Assembly: GCF_024700075.1 (NCBI RefSeq)
Contig: NZ_JAJONE010000001.1
Location: 2,322,001-2,386,000, forward strand
DNA: 64,000 nucleotides
Direction of reading: 5' to 3'
Source: Hymenobacter sp. J193
GTDB lineage: Bacteria > Bacteroidota > Bacteroidia > Cytophagales > Hymenobacteraceae
Part shown: positions 51,703 to 59,748 of the stretch, piece after piece
Layout of the letters: each line of letters starts with the position of its first letter
Position numbering within the stretch: the first letter of the stretch is position 1
Made by a program: the position numbers and the translations under genes
The notes under the pieces: model-generated
Database searches by the model: none
Seen by the model: the letters and a program-made list of their open reading frames with translations, nothing else
What the model was told of the DNA's origin: nothing

Positions 51703-52290
51703 TTACTCCCGGTCGAAGTTGGCGCGCTTGTTCAGGGCGGCCATGCGCACGGTTTCGGCTATGCGCCGGGCGCGGGTAGCAGGCTGCTTGGCGCCCAGCA
51801 CCCACATCAATAGCATTTTGCGGGCCGTGGGCGAAAAGCCCGCGAAGTGGCGGGCCGCGTCGGCGTTGGCCGCCAGGGCCTCGGCCAGGCCGTCGGGCAC
51901 GGTACCGGCTTCGGCGGCGTCTAGGCTTTCCCAGGCGCCGTTTTGCCTGGCGCGGGCAATGGCGGCTATGCCGGCGGGCATCAGCTGCCCGGTTTCTTCC
52001 AGCCGCACCAGCCGTTCCTTATTTACTTTGCTCCAGCCACTTTTGGGCTTGCGCGGCGTGAACAGCAGCTGCGTCCGGTCGGCGTCGAGCTTGCGCGGGT
52101 GCGAGTCGATCCAGCCAAAGCACAAGGCTTCTTCTACCGCTTCGGGGTAAGTTACGCTGGGCTGGCCGCTGTGCTTTTTGCAATACACCAGCCACACGCC
52201 GGGGCTGCTGGCGTGGTGCTCGGCCAGCCATTGCCGCCACTCGGCGCGACTGGCGGGCTGGGCCTGGGCGTAGGTATCGGTGCGGGGCAT
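51703..52290 (-). CDS. YdeI/OmpD-associated family protein
   Basis: A 195-residue protein. SRAEWRQWLAEHHASSPGVW, LVYCKKHSGQPSVTYPEAVE, EALCFGWIDSHPRKLDADRT and FTPRKPKSGWSKVNKERLVR are the signature segments of this bacteriocin-protection/YdeI family. A C-terminal DUF1905-like tail (LAANADAARHFAGFSPTARK) follows. The molecular function is not established. The start at 52290 (MPRTDTYAQ) is preferred over one 19 codons upstream. Confidence 0.88.
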   Translation of the reverse strand: MPRTDTYAQAQPASRAEWRQWLAEHHASSPGVWLVYCKKHSGQPSVTYPEAVEEALCFGWIDSHPRKLDADRTQLLFTPRKPKSGWSKVNKERLVRLEETGQLMPAGIAAIARARQNGAWESLDAAEAGTVPDGLAEALAANADAARHFAGFSPTARKMLLMWVLGAKQPATRARRIAETVRMAALNKRANFDRE

Positions 52291-52331
52291 AGGAGGTGGT
52301 TGAACGATGCTAAGATGAAGTTTAGCAGCTG

Positions 52332-52730
52332 TTAGTGTCTGCTGCAAGGGAGAGTTTCAGGTAGCCATGTCTTCTCAATATCACACCAAAGCTTCCCTGC
52401 CCAGCTTGGAAGTTGACGGGCATAGTCTCCCCCATGGCTTATCAAAGCAAATAGTAGTGTTCCAACTAAATAAGGATCCGTGGCGCTGAAAATATTGGAT
52501 GTTATAACGTAGGATTGATCATTAACAAACAGCCCTACATCCATAGAACTCCTCCTCTGCCTGAAACCTAGCTTGGCAGCAATATGCCATACAGTTGTAT
52601 CAAGGCCTCCCTGACGGCTGGATAAACTGATAGGCAAGCCCGAAATGCTCTCCAGGTCACTCACCAGATTGTCTATTGCTGGCAAGCGACCTGCTTCGAA
52701 TACGACCTCATAAAATAGCGGAGCGGCCAC
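52332..52730 (-). CDS. Hypothetical protein, 132 aa
   Basis: I do not recognise this protein. It has a conserved-looking soluble alpha/beta pattern (LFYEVVFEAGRLPAIDNLVS, LFVNDQSYVITSNIFSATDP) without signal peptide or membrane helix. Its base composition is clearly less GC-rich than the neighbouring genes, so it may be a recent arrival. Upstream (52731-52800) the DNA is AT-rich and may hold its promoter. Confidence 0.6.
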   Translation of the reverse strand: MAAPLFYEVVFEAGRLPAIDNLVSDLESISGLPISLSSRQGGLDTTVWHIAAKLGFRQRRSSMDVGLFVNDQSYVITSNIFSATDPYLVGTLLFALISHGGDYARQLPSWAGKLWCDIEKTWLPETLPCSRH

Positions 52731-52904
52731 GATGAATTTTAGTTAGAATTAGGAAACCTGTTAGTATCTTAAAATTAGCTGAATTCTATCAGTTGAAGGC
52801 AACCGCCGCCGACCCAAAAATTCCTCTGGCAGCAGTTGCCCAGCCACTCACAACCCCTAACTTTAGCAAAACGCCCCCTCGTCCACCTCTTGATCTTACT
52901 ACCG

Positions 52905-53792
52905 ATGATGCGCCTGCGTACGTGGATAGGACTGGGCCTGACGCTGGCCGGCTGTGCGCCCCAGGTAGCCGTGCAGCGCCCTGAGTTGTTGCCGCCCGCT
53001 CATCGGACCCCAACTCAAACGGTGCTGGTGCTGGCTGCCTCCGAGCCTGTGGAAGCCTCCGCCTGGGAACTGGCCTGCATCCAGGTACGCCCGTCCCTGC
53101 TCGCGTTCGGCTCCGACTCGACGGCCCTGCTCCGGCTGGCTACCGAACAGGCCCGCGAGCTGGGCGCCAACCTGCTGCGCCTCGAAAAGCCCACTATTCC
53201 GGCTGCAAACGGCTTGCAGGCCCGCGCTTTCCGCACGGCCAGCCTGCAGCCCTACGAGCAGGAAATTCTCTGGCACCCGGCCCGTCGTCTCATGCCCGCC
53301 GATTTCAAGGGGCCCAGCCGGGGTGGGCACTGCGAGGCGGCCACCAACAGCGGCATCCGCTACCGCTGCAGCAGTCAGCCCTGGCAGCGCACTACGCGCC
53401 TCACCATCGAAACCTACTTCGACTGCCGCCACTCCTCTTTTCACCCCTCGCGCACGCCCGGCCAGACGCTGGCCCACGAGCAGCTGCACTTCGACCTTAC
53501 CGAACTCTACGCCCGCCACCTCGCCCGGCGCCTCCAGGTCCAGGCCACTACCACCCCCGACCTTACTCGTCGTCACCGCGCCATCTTCCGCCAGCTCATG
53601 GCCGAAGCCAACGCCCGCCAGGACCAGTTCGACCGGGAAGTGTACGCCAACCGCCCCCGCTTGCTAACCTGGCAGCGTCAGGTAGCCCAGGAGTTGCGCG
53701 CCCTCCAGCCCTACGCCGGCAAGCAGCTGGTGCTGCAGGTGCGCGACCTGGACGAGCAGCTCAGCGCCTACGTGCGCGGCAGCCGGCAGTAA
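52905..53792 (+). CDS. Lipoprotein with HExxH motif (DUF922-like zinc protease family)
   Basis: A 295-residue lipoprotein; MMRLRTWIGLGLTLAGC gives the lipidation cysteine at 17. The middle holds RLTIETYFDCRHSSFHPSR and then LAHEQLHFDLTELYARHLAR near residues 190-209, with HEQLH a zinc-protease-like HExxH and a following Glu. This layout agrees with DUF922, described as secreted Zn-dependent proteases. A helical C-terminus follows. Envelope location and metallopeptidase activity are likely but unproven. The start lies at the first of two adjacent ATGs. Confidence 0.78.
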   Translation: MMRLRTWIGLGLTLAGCAPQVAVQRPELLPPAHRTPTQTVLVLAASEPVEASAWELACIQVRPSLLAFGSDSTALLRLATEQARELGANLLRLEKPTIPAANGLQARAFRTASLQPYEQEILWHPARRLMPADFKGPSRGGHCEAATNSGIRYRCSSQPWQRTTRLTIETYFDCRHSSFHPSRTPGQTLAHEQLHFDLTELYARHLARRLQVQATTTPDLTRRHRAIFRQLMAEANARQDQFDREVYANRPRLLTWQRQVAQELRALQPYAGKQLVLQVRDLDEQLSAYVRGSRQ

Positions 53793-53831
53793 GCCGGGCA
53801 CAGCGCAGGCATTTAGTAAGGCCTCTTGAAC

Positions 53832-53925
53832 GTCATGCTGAGCGCAGTCGAAGCATCTCTACCGCTTCGTCTGCATGCATCGTTCAACGAAGCAGTAGAG
53901 ATGCTTCGGCTGCGCTCAGCATGAC
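53832..53925. repeat. Dispersed palindromic repeat, copy 6 (best-conserved pair)
   Basis: Left arm 53832-53869 begins GTCATGCTGAGCGCAGTCGA; the right arm 53888-53925 is its inverted copy ending GCGCTCAGCATGAC. The loop is 18 bases and contains the small palindrome TGCATGCA. Arms of 38 bases differ at few positions, so this is the best model of the complete unit. Confidence 0.85.
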
Positions 53926-54048
53926 GGTTGATATACTTCTCGGTTCCTGCTATCCTGGACGAAACAGTCGCACACCTCAACCAGCGCCCAATGCTCGGGC
54001 TTAACCGGGATATGTCTTTCTTTAGCCGACAAACCCTCTTTCTGGTCC

Positions 54049-55552
54049 ATGGCACCTGCTCTGCTTTTGCGTAATTTCCTGTTGAAGGCGCTGGCGCTGC
54101 TGGCATTGTGCGCATCGATAAGCCAGAACGCTGCCGCGCAGGACAACTACCTCACGGCTATTCCCGACCCCAAAACCCTGGGGGAAAGCTACGTGAGTGA
54201 CCCCGACCACCTGCTGCAGCCTGGCACGGTGCAGGACCTGAACGCCATCCTGCGCCCCCTCGACCAAAGCGGCCGGGCCCATATCGACGTAGTACTGACC
54301 CACAGCATTGGCGAGGAAGTCCCGAAAACCGCCGCCACGGCCTTGTTCAACCGCTGGAAAATCGGGGACAAAACCAAAAACAATGGCCTGCTGATGCTGG
54401 TAGTGGAGGACCAGCGGCGGGTGGAGTTTGAAACCGGCTACGGGCTGGAAGCCGACCTGCCCGACGTTATCTGCTTCCGCATTCAGCAGCGCTACATGCT
54501 GCCTCACCTGCGCACCCGCAACTACGACGCGGCCGTGCGCGCCGGTGTGGCGGCCCTGCTGCGCCAGCTGGCCACCGGCCGCCTGGAGCCCGCCGACTCA
54601 GCGGCTGCTCTGGCCGGGGAGCCCGCCCAAGCTTTCACGGATGACGCTACCCACCTGATTGAAGAGTATCAGCCCGACCCCAATGCGTGGAGTGAGCTGG
54701 AAGGCGTGGCTGTGGTGGCGGCGCTGGTGTTTATGGTGGTGTGTGTGCTGGTGCTGGGCTTCCGCATCAAAAAGTCGGCGGCCAACTACTGGGTGCTGTT
54801 TCTGGGCGTGCTGCTGATTGCGGGGCTGGTGCTGGCGGCCGTGGTGCTGGACTGGGCCGTGCCGCCTCTGCTGCTCATCGGGCTGTGCTATGCCTGGCCG
54901 GGGCTGTACCTGCATGGCTACCTGCGGGAAGTAAACCGGCTATTAGCCGCGAACTACGCCGATAAAAGCCGCCACGCCCGCTACCAGTTCCTGAGCGAAA
55001 CTCACCACGGCCTGGGCTGGCTGCGGTTCCTGTTTCCGCTGGGCATGGCGTTCTACTGGCCCCGGCACCGGCAGCGCCTGGCCGCTCTGCGCGACGAAGC
55101 CTACGCCTGCCCCGTCTGCGCCACGCCCATGCACCGCCTCGACGAAGCCCAGGACGATGCCGCCCTGCAGCCGGGCCAGGCCGCCGAGGAGCGCATTCAG
55201 TCCATCGACTACGACGTGTGGCAGTGCCCGGCCTGCCGGCACCAGCTCACCCTCGACTACGCCAACCTCGGCTCCGACGCCGAAGCCTGCCCCAAGTGCC
55301 ACCACCGAACCCTGGAGCCCCAGCCCGATGAGGAAGTGCAGGCCGCCACTACTTCCCACGGGGGCTGGGGCTGGCACGTACACACCTGCGCCTTCTGCCA
55401 GCACGTCAAAAAGGAGAAGTACACCACCTCCCAGCTGTCCTCTTCCAGCCGCTCGTCGTCGGGGTCGTCGTTTTCCGGAGGATCTTCGTCGTCCAGCAGT
55501 AGCAGCAGCGGAGGAAGTTCCGGGGGTGGGGGGCGCCGGCAGCAGTTGGTAG
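54049..55552 (+). CDS. TPM-domain membrane protein, apparent frameshift near the C-terminus
   Basis: After a signal-like N-terminus ending NAAA, residues about 40-170 are a TPM domain (SDPDHLLQPGTVQDLNAILR, FNRWKIGDKTKNNGLLMLVV, FETGYGLEADLPDVI), an acid-phosphatase-like fold. Two membrane helices follow (about 225-285), then a cytoplasmic part with four CxxC pairs (YACPVCATPM, WQCPACRHQL, EACPKCHHRT, HTCAFCQHVK) and a Ser/Gly-rich tail. In the readable frame the tail runs on 65 residues to 55749 without resemblance. Removing one G from the G6 run at 55528-55533 gives the family's usual ending GGGGAGSSW with a stop at 55552. Confidence 0.85.
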
Positions 55553-55764
55553 CACTGTTAATAACACTTAGGCAGAGGCACGACACTATGCATCTTCTCG
55601 CGGCCAATGGTGTGCTTCCCGACCCGGCAAAGTGTGGTTATAGTTACCGTCAAGTAGTCAATAAGGCTGCCCGGAAATATGACAGCCGAAAGTTTCCTCC
55701 TTCTTCAGTTCGTAACCAAGAGTCGGAGCAAGGCAGGTTGGAATTATAGCCGTTTCACGAACGG

Positions 55765-55842
55765 TGCAGAGACGCCTACTTGCGTCTAGTTGTTGAACGC
55801 TAGGCGACGCGGACGACAAGACGCGAATACGCTTCTCTACAC
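55765..55842. repeat. Imperfect inverted repeat, GAGACGC type
   Basis: GTGCAGAGACGCCTACTTGC with GTCT (55765-55787) is inverted with several mismatches at 55819-55842, which reads AGACGCGAATACGCTTCTCT. It resembles the AGAGACGCGTATTCGCGTCT-type dispersed repeats I recall from several phyla and is unrelated to the GTCATGC family. Confidence 0.6.
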
Positions 55843-55843
55843 G

Positions 55844-55898
55844 CCAATCTGATCAACCCAAAAAACGCACTAGCTTTTTGTTGGGTTGATCAGATTGG
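55844..55898. repeat. 18-bp perfect inverted repeat
   Basis: CCAATCTGATCAACCCAA (55844-55861) pairs perfectly with 55881-55898 around a 19-base loop rich in A then T. It could be a terminator for the TPM transcript, though no T-run follows outside the stem. Confidence 0.7.
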
Positions 55899-56112
55899 TT
55901 CCGCAACTGATATACGAGTTACAGCCTGAAGCCTATAGCATCGGGTTGAAACTCGTAGGAAGCGTCGTACATTTGCTCTAAGCACGCTGAAATATTTTTG
56001 CTATATCGATGCACATTTCATTGAAAAAGTAGAATCTATTCAGGTGGCTCAGCTGGTCATTCCATAAATTTTATGGCTAGGAAGTTTTATTTGTTTTTCA
56101 ACCATATTTTGC

Positions 56113-57393
56113 ATGAAGACAGTTTACACAAAACTTGTTGCGCTTCTCTTAACAAGCTGCTTCTCACATCTGGCTCAAGGCCAGGAAAACTATTTACCCG
56201 GTACTATTGTCACACCTAAGGGGGATACAATAGCAGGATTTATTGATTACCGAAAGTGGTATCAGAATCCTAAGAAAGTCTCTTTCAAAAAGGAAATTGC
56301 AGGCTCCAGCACTGTCTATACCACTAGTGATATAGCCGCATTTAAAGTCAGTGGCGAGCTATATGAAAGTGGGATTGTAACTATTGAGACGTCCCCCTAC
56401 AAACTACAAGAGCTTAATGACTCATCCATTCCGCAGTACAAAGCGGATACTACGTTTCTGCTGAATATAGTTTCGGGCAATAAGAGCTTGTATCACTACA
56501 AAGTGGGGAGCGACAGGGATTTTTTCTATATAAAGTCGGGGCCATCTTTTGAGCTTCTCGTATACAAACAGTATAAAACCATTGATGAACGAAATAACAT
56601 ACCTGACATCAGCAGGCCTTTGGTAGTTAAGGAGAACAATTTTTTTCTAAATCAACTATCATTATATCTAAAAGATTGTAGTGAAATTACCAAGACTTTA
56701 AAAAATACTAAGTATAAGCAGAGCGACTTAATTAAAGCCTTTCGTGTTTATTCAGCTTGTACAAATGAAAGTATTAAAACCGCTTCCAGTGACAGGCCGC
56801 GAAATCAGCTGGGTATTTTTGTAGGCCCCTCTGCGGGTACGATGCACTTCAAGGGAATGACGCTTAATGGTGCTTCTGATTTAGCTCTCAATAAATCCAT
56901 CGTAGGAGGGGCTTACTGGAATATAGCTCTTCCCAGAAGCCTATCAAATTTTTCGTCCTATAATGAATTGATGTTTACCAGCTTTTCAATCAAAGGCGAA
57001 AACGAGGTTTTTACTAGCGCGGATAATTATGAAAAAACCGTATTTGAATTTAACTATGCATATTTAAAGATAAATACGATGCTTCGTTATACGCGCCAAT
57101 TAGGGAGCGGCTATGGCTTTGTAGGTGCAGGTATTTCAAATGGTTATGCCATAAAAGAGAATAATGAAGCCACTACTACTAAAAAGTTTTACTCCACTAC
57201 AGAAACGTTCAAGAAGCCATTGTTCCCTACTTCAAAATATGAGCAAGGGTTTCTTCTGGGTGTAGGCGCTGGAGTGAAAAAAATATCCGGGGAAATTAGA
57301 TATGAAAGAAGCAACGGCTCACTAAATGCAGTGATGTACAGCAATAATATAGAGCGATACTCGCTTTTATTAGGGTATAGATTAGGGAAGTAA
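56113..57393 (+). CDS. Outer membrane beta-barrel protein, low-GC
   Basis: A 426-residue protein with signal MKTVYTKLVALLLTSCFSHL (cleavage near AQGQ). The first half opens NYLPGTIVTPKGDTIAGFID, a pattern of a Bacteroidota family carrying a small beta domain of unknown role. The second half (about 230-426) has PorT-like barrel strands (RNQLGIFVGPSAGTMHFKGM, FLLGVGAGVKKISGEIRYER) and ends YSLLLGYRLGK. The gene is much richer in A and T than the rest of the window, a sign of horizontal acquisition. Location should be the outer membrane; function unknown. Confidence 0.8.
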   Translation: MKTVYTKLVALLLTSCFSHLAQGQENYLPGTIVTPKGDTIAGFIDYRKWYQNPKKVSFKKEIAGSSTVYTTSDIAAFKVSGELYESGIVTIETSPYKLQELNDSSIPQYKADTTFLLNIVSGNKSLYHYKVGSDRDFFYIKSGPSFELLVYKQYKTIDERNNIPDISRPLVVKENNFFLNQLSLYLKDCSEITKTLKNTKYKQSDLIKAFRVYSACTNESIKTASSDRPRNQLGIFVGPSAGTMHFKGMTLNGASDLALNKSIVGGAYWNIALPRSLSNFSSYNELMFTSFSIKGENEVFTSADNYEKTVFEFNYAYLKINTMLRYTRQLGSGYGFVGAGISNGYAIKENNEATTTKKFYSTTETFKKPLFPTSKYEQGFLLGVGAGVKKISGEIRYERSNGSLNAVMYSNNIERYSLLLGYRLGK

Positions 57394-57497
57394 TACTCAA
57401 GTTTCTGTATAGCTGCGATGGTGCTCACCCCTTGTCCCTGACCTGGCAGCTAAGCGCGATTCTCCTCGGCACACCCGATTAATACCAATAGAAATGT

Positions 57498-57538
57498 AAA
57501 AAGCGGCTGAAGCTCCCGTGAGTTTCAGCCGCTTTTTA
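57498..57538. terminator. Bidirectional terminator between convergent genes
   Basis: AAAAAGCGGCTGAA pairs with TTCAGCCGCTTTTT, between the beta-barrel gene and lpdA. Confidence 0.88.
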
Positions 57539-57552
57539 TGATTGGGCAACGA

Positions 57553-57586
57553 GCGGTAGAGATGCTTCGGCTTCGCTCAGCATGAC
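57553..57586. repeat. Dispersed palindromic repeat, single arm, copy 7
   Basis: GCGGTAGAGATGCTTCGGCT followed by TCGCTCAGCATGAC: a well-conserved right arm alone, directly downstream of the lpdA stop. Confidence 0.75.
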
Positions 57587-57616
57587 GTTCTTTTGAATTG
57601 CTGAGTCGTTTTGGGC

Positions 57617-59023
57617 TTACATGTGAATCGCCCGGTTCTCGGTGGCGGCGAGGCAGGCTTCCTTCATGGCTTCGGCGTAGGTGGGGTGGGCATGGCTCAT
57701 GCGGGCTACGTCCTCGGCGGAGGCGCGGAACTCCATGGCCGTTACGGCTTCGGCAATGAGGTCGGCGATGCGCGGGCCGATCATGTGCACGCCCAGGATT
57801 TCGTCGGTTTCCTTGTCGGCCAGCACTTTCACGAAGCCGTCGAGGTCCATGGAGGCGCGGGCGCGGCCCGAGGCACGGAACGGGAACGAGCCGGTTTTGT
57901 AGGCCTTGCCCTGCTCCTTCAGCTGCTCTTCGGTGTAGCCTACGCCAGCCACTTCGGGCCAGGTGTACACCACCCCGGGGATGAGCAGGTAGTTGATGTG
58001 CGGCTTCTGGCCCACAATAGTTTCGGCCACGAACACGCCTTCTTCCTCGGCCTTGTGGGCCAGCATAGCCCCCCGAATCACGTCGCCAATGGCGTAGATG
58101 CCAGGCACCGAGGTTTGCAGGTGCTCGTCTACCTTGATGCGGCCGCGCTCCTCCATTTCCACGCCAGCGGCTTCCAGGTTCAGGCCCGCGGTGTAGGGCA
58201 CGCGGCCCACGGCTACCAGGCAGTAGTCGCCCTCAAACTTCACTTCCTCGCCCTTGGGGTTGGTAGCAGTGACAGTCACGGTGTCGCCCGCGCGGGTAGC
58301 GCCGGTTACTTTGTGACTCAGGAAGAACTCGATGCCGATTTTGCCCAGGATGCGCTTGAGCTCTTTGCCCAGGCCGCGGTCCATGGTCGGAATCAGGGAG
58401 TCCATGAACTCCACCACCGACACTTTCGCGCCGAGGCGGGCGTACACCGACGCCATTTCCAGCCCGATGACGCCGCCGCCAATCACAATCATGTGCTTGG
58501 GCACTTCGCGGATGTTCAGGGCCTCGGTGCTGGTGATGATGCGCTGCTTGTCCTGCTGGATGAAGGGCAGCACGGTGGGCTTGGAGCCGGTAGCAATGAT
58601 GACGTTCTTCGTCTCAATCTGCTGGGCCTCCCCGCCGGCCGTGGGCGCAATGCTGATGTGGGTTTTATCGACAAACGAGCCGACGCCGTGCAGGACGTCA
58701 ATCTTGTTTTTCTTCATCAGGAACTGAATCCCGTCGGTATTGGCCTTCACCACCCCGTTTTTGCGGTCGATGAGCTGGTTCATGTTGATCTGCAGGTCGC
58801 TCAGCTCAATGCCGTGCTCCTTGAAGGTGTGCGCCGCGTTGTGGTAGTGCTCGGTGGAATCGAGCAGGGCCTTGCTGGGAATGCAGCCCACGTTGAGGCA
58901 GGTACCGCCCAGGGTGTCGTACTTCTCGATGAGGGCGGTTTTGAGGCCCAGCTGGGCGCAGCGGATAGCCGCCACATAGCCGCCGGGCCCGGAGCCGATG
59001 ACGGTAACGTCGTATTGGTTCAT
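57617..59023 (-). CDS. lpdA: Dihydrolipoyl dehydrogenase (E3)
   Basis: A 468-residue flavoprotein disulphide reductase. FAD motif [15 protein letters not shown], redox-active Cys42 and Cys47 in [13 protein letters not shown], the NAD motif [19 protein letters not shown], and the C-terminal His-Glu active-site pair in [13 protein letters not shown]...[13 protein letters not shown]. It reoxidises the lipoyl groups of pyruvate, 2-oxoglutarate and branched-chain dehydrogenase complexes and the glycine cleavage system. The ATG at 59023 gives the standard N-terminus; upstream codons are not part of the protein. Confidence 0.97.
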   Translation of the reverse strand: MNQYDVTVIGSGPGGYVAAIRCAQLGLKTALIEKYDTLGGTCLNVGCIPSKALLDSTEHYHNAAHTFKEHGIELSDLQINMNQLIDRKNGVVKANTDGIQFLMKKNKIDVLHGVGSFVDKTHISIAPTAGGEAQQIETKNVIIATGSKPTVLPFIQQDKQRIITSTEALNIREVPKHMIVIGGGVIGLEMASVYARLGAKVSVVEFMDSLIPTMDRGLGKELKRILGKIGIEFFLSHKVTGATRAGDTVTVTATNPKGEEVKFEGDYCLVAVGRVPYTAGLNLEAAGVEMEERGRIKVDEHLQTSVPGIYAIGDVIRGAMLAHKAEEEGVFVAETIVGQKPHINYLLIPGVVYTWPEVAGVGYTEEQLKEQGKAYKTGSFPFRASGRARASMDLDGFVKVLADKETDEILGVHMIGPRIADLIAEAVTAMEFRASAEDVARMSHAHPTYAEAMKEACLAATENRAIHM

Positions 59024-59208
59024 GCTAAGGGTGAATTCGGTGAGAATCAACGGGGGCGAAGGTACGCACGGCTTAGTAATGTGCTGATGTGCAAAAGTGG
59101 TTGAATGTGAGAAATGAACAATCGGTCCTTGCCAAGAGGCTGCGCGCGACAATTCGTAAACCTGCGCCGTATGGCCGGCTTTTCCTTAAACCCTTATTTT
59201 AGCAAGCT

Positions 59209-59493
59209 ATGCACTACTATGTCTATATCCTGACGAATGCTAACCACGCCGTCCTATACATTGGCATTACCAACGATTTGCCGCGCCGCATCTATGAACA
59301 CAGAACCGGACTACACCCAGGCTTTACCCGGAAGTATAACGTGCATCATTTGACGTATTGGGAGCAGTTCACCGATGTAAACGCAGCCATCGAACGAGAA
59401 AAGCAGCTCAAAGGCGGTTCCCGACAAAAGAAGCTGGACTTGATAAACGCCTTCAACCCCGAGTGGCAGGACCTGTTTGATACGCTGGACTGA
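59209..59493 (+). CDS. Single-domain GIY-YIG endonuclease family protein
   Basis: A 94-residue protein that is only a GIY-YIG domain (UPF0213/COG2827 type). MHYYVYILTNANHAVLYIGI contains the two motif halves (YVY at 4-6, YIG at 17-19); NDLPRRIYEHR supplies the catalytic arginine region and AAIEREKQLKGGSRQKKLDL the conserved Glu and basic helix. It ends EWQDLFD as relatives do. The family's role is not established; related enzymes cut DNA with a divalent metal. A palindromic repeat of the GTCATTGCGAGG type starts 7 bases after the stop codon, with further arms at 59624 and 59711. All expected motif residues are present, so activity is plausible. Confidence 0.92.
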   Translation: MHYYVYILTNANHAVLYIGITNDLPRRIYEHRTGLHPGFTRKYNVHHLTYWEQFTDVNAAIEREKQLKGGSRQKKLDLINAFNPEWQDLFDTLD

Positions 59494-59500
59494 AAAACCT

Positions 59501-59658
59501 GTCATTGCGAGGCGAAGCCGAAGCAATCCGTCCTCTGAAATGTGCTGCGCATCCTTAAGGGAAAAGCCCTTAACCGTGAGCAACGATTAAGAGCTTGCTG
59601 GTGACAGATCAGGTCGTACTGCGCAGAGGACGGATTGCTTCGCTTTGCTCGCAATGAC
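59501..59658. repeat. GTCATTGCGAGG-type palindromic repeat pair next to the GIY-YIG gene, copy 8
   Basis: Left arm GTCATTGCGAGGCGAAGCCG plus AAGCAATCCGTCCTCTG (59501-59537). Right arm 59624-59658 is inverted, from CAGAGGACGGATTGCTTCGC to CGCAATGAC. The 86-base loop has its own hairpin, TTAAGGG/CCCTTAA (59553-59572). The arms share GTCAT, GAG and CGAAGCA positions with the GTCATGCTGAGC family found elsewhere in the window. Confidence 0.85.
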
Positions 59659-59710
59659 AAAGAGAAGCAGGGATTTGTGGGGAAGGGCCGTGACTACCTT
59701 CGCAACGGAT

Positions 59711-59739
59711 GGATTGCTTCGCCTGCGCCTCACCATGAC
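59711..59739. repeat. GTCATTGCGAGG-type repeat, single arm, copy 9
   Basis: GGATTGCTTCGCCTGCGCCT followed by CACCATGAC, a diverged right arm lying 10 bases from the stop of the hydrolase gene. Confidence 0.65.
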
Positions 59740-59748
59740 ACGTTTTCC

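Larger units (their letters stand above)
55553..56112. other. Intergenic stretch with two inverted repeats
   Basis: If the TPM gene ends at 55552, this 560-base stretch has no gene. The part up to 55749 is open only as a read-through tail. Two inverted repeats follow (55765-55842 and 55844-55898). The last 200 bases are AT-rich and probably carry the promoter of the low-GC beta-barrel gene. Confidence 0.6.

Noticed and set aside
55553..55749. C-terminal extension of the TPM protein
   Set aside because: It appears only by the extra G in the G6 run. The family usually ends at a Gly/Ser-rich tail with SSW or similar, which occurs in the other frame at 55552.
57611..59104. A 497-codon open frame opposite lpdA
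   Set aside because: lpdA has all catalytic motifs; the opposite frame is Gly/Val/His-rich and meaningless.
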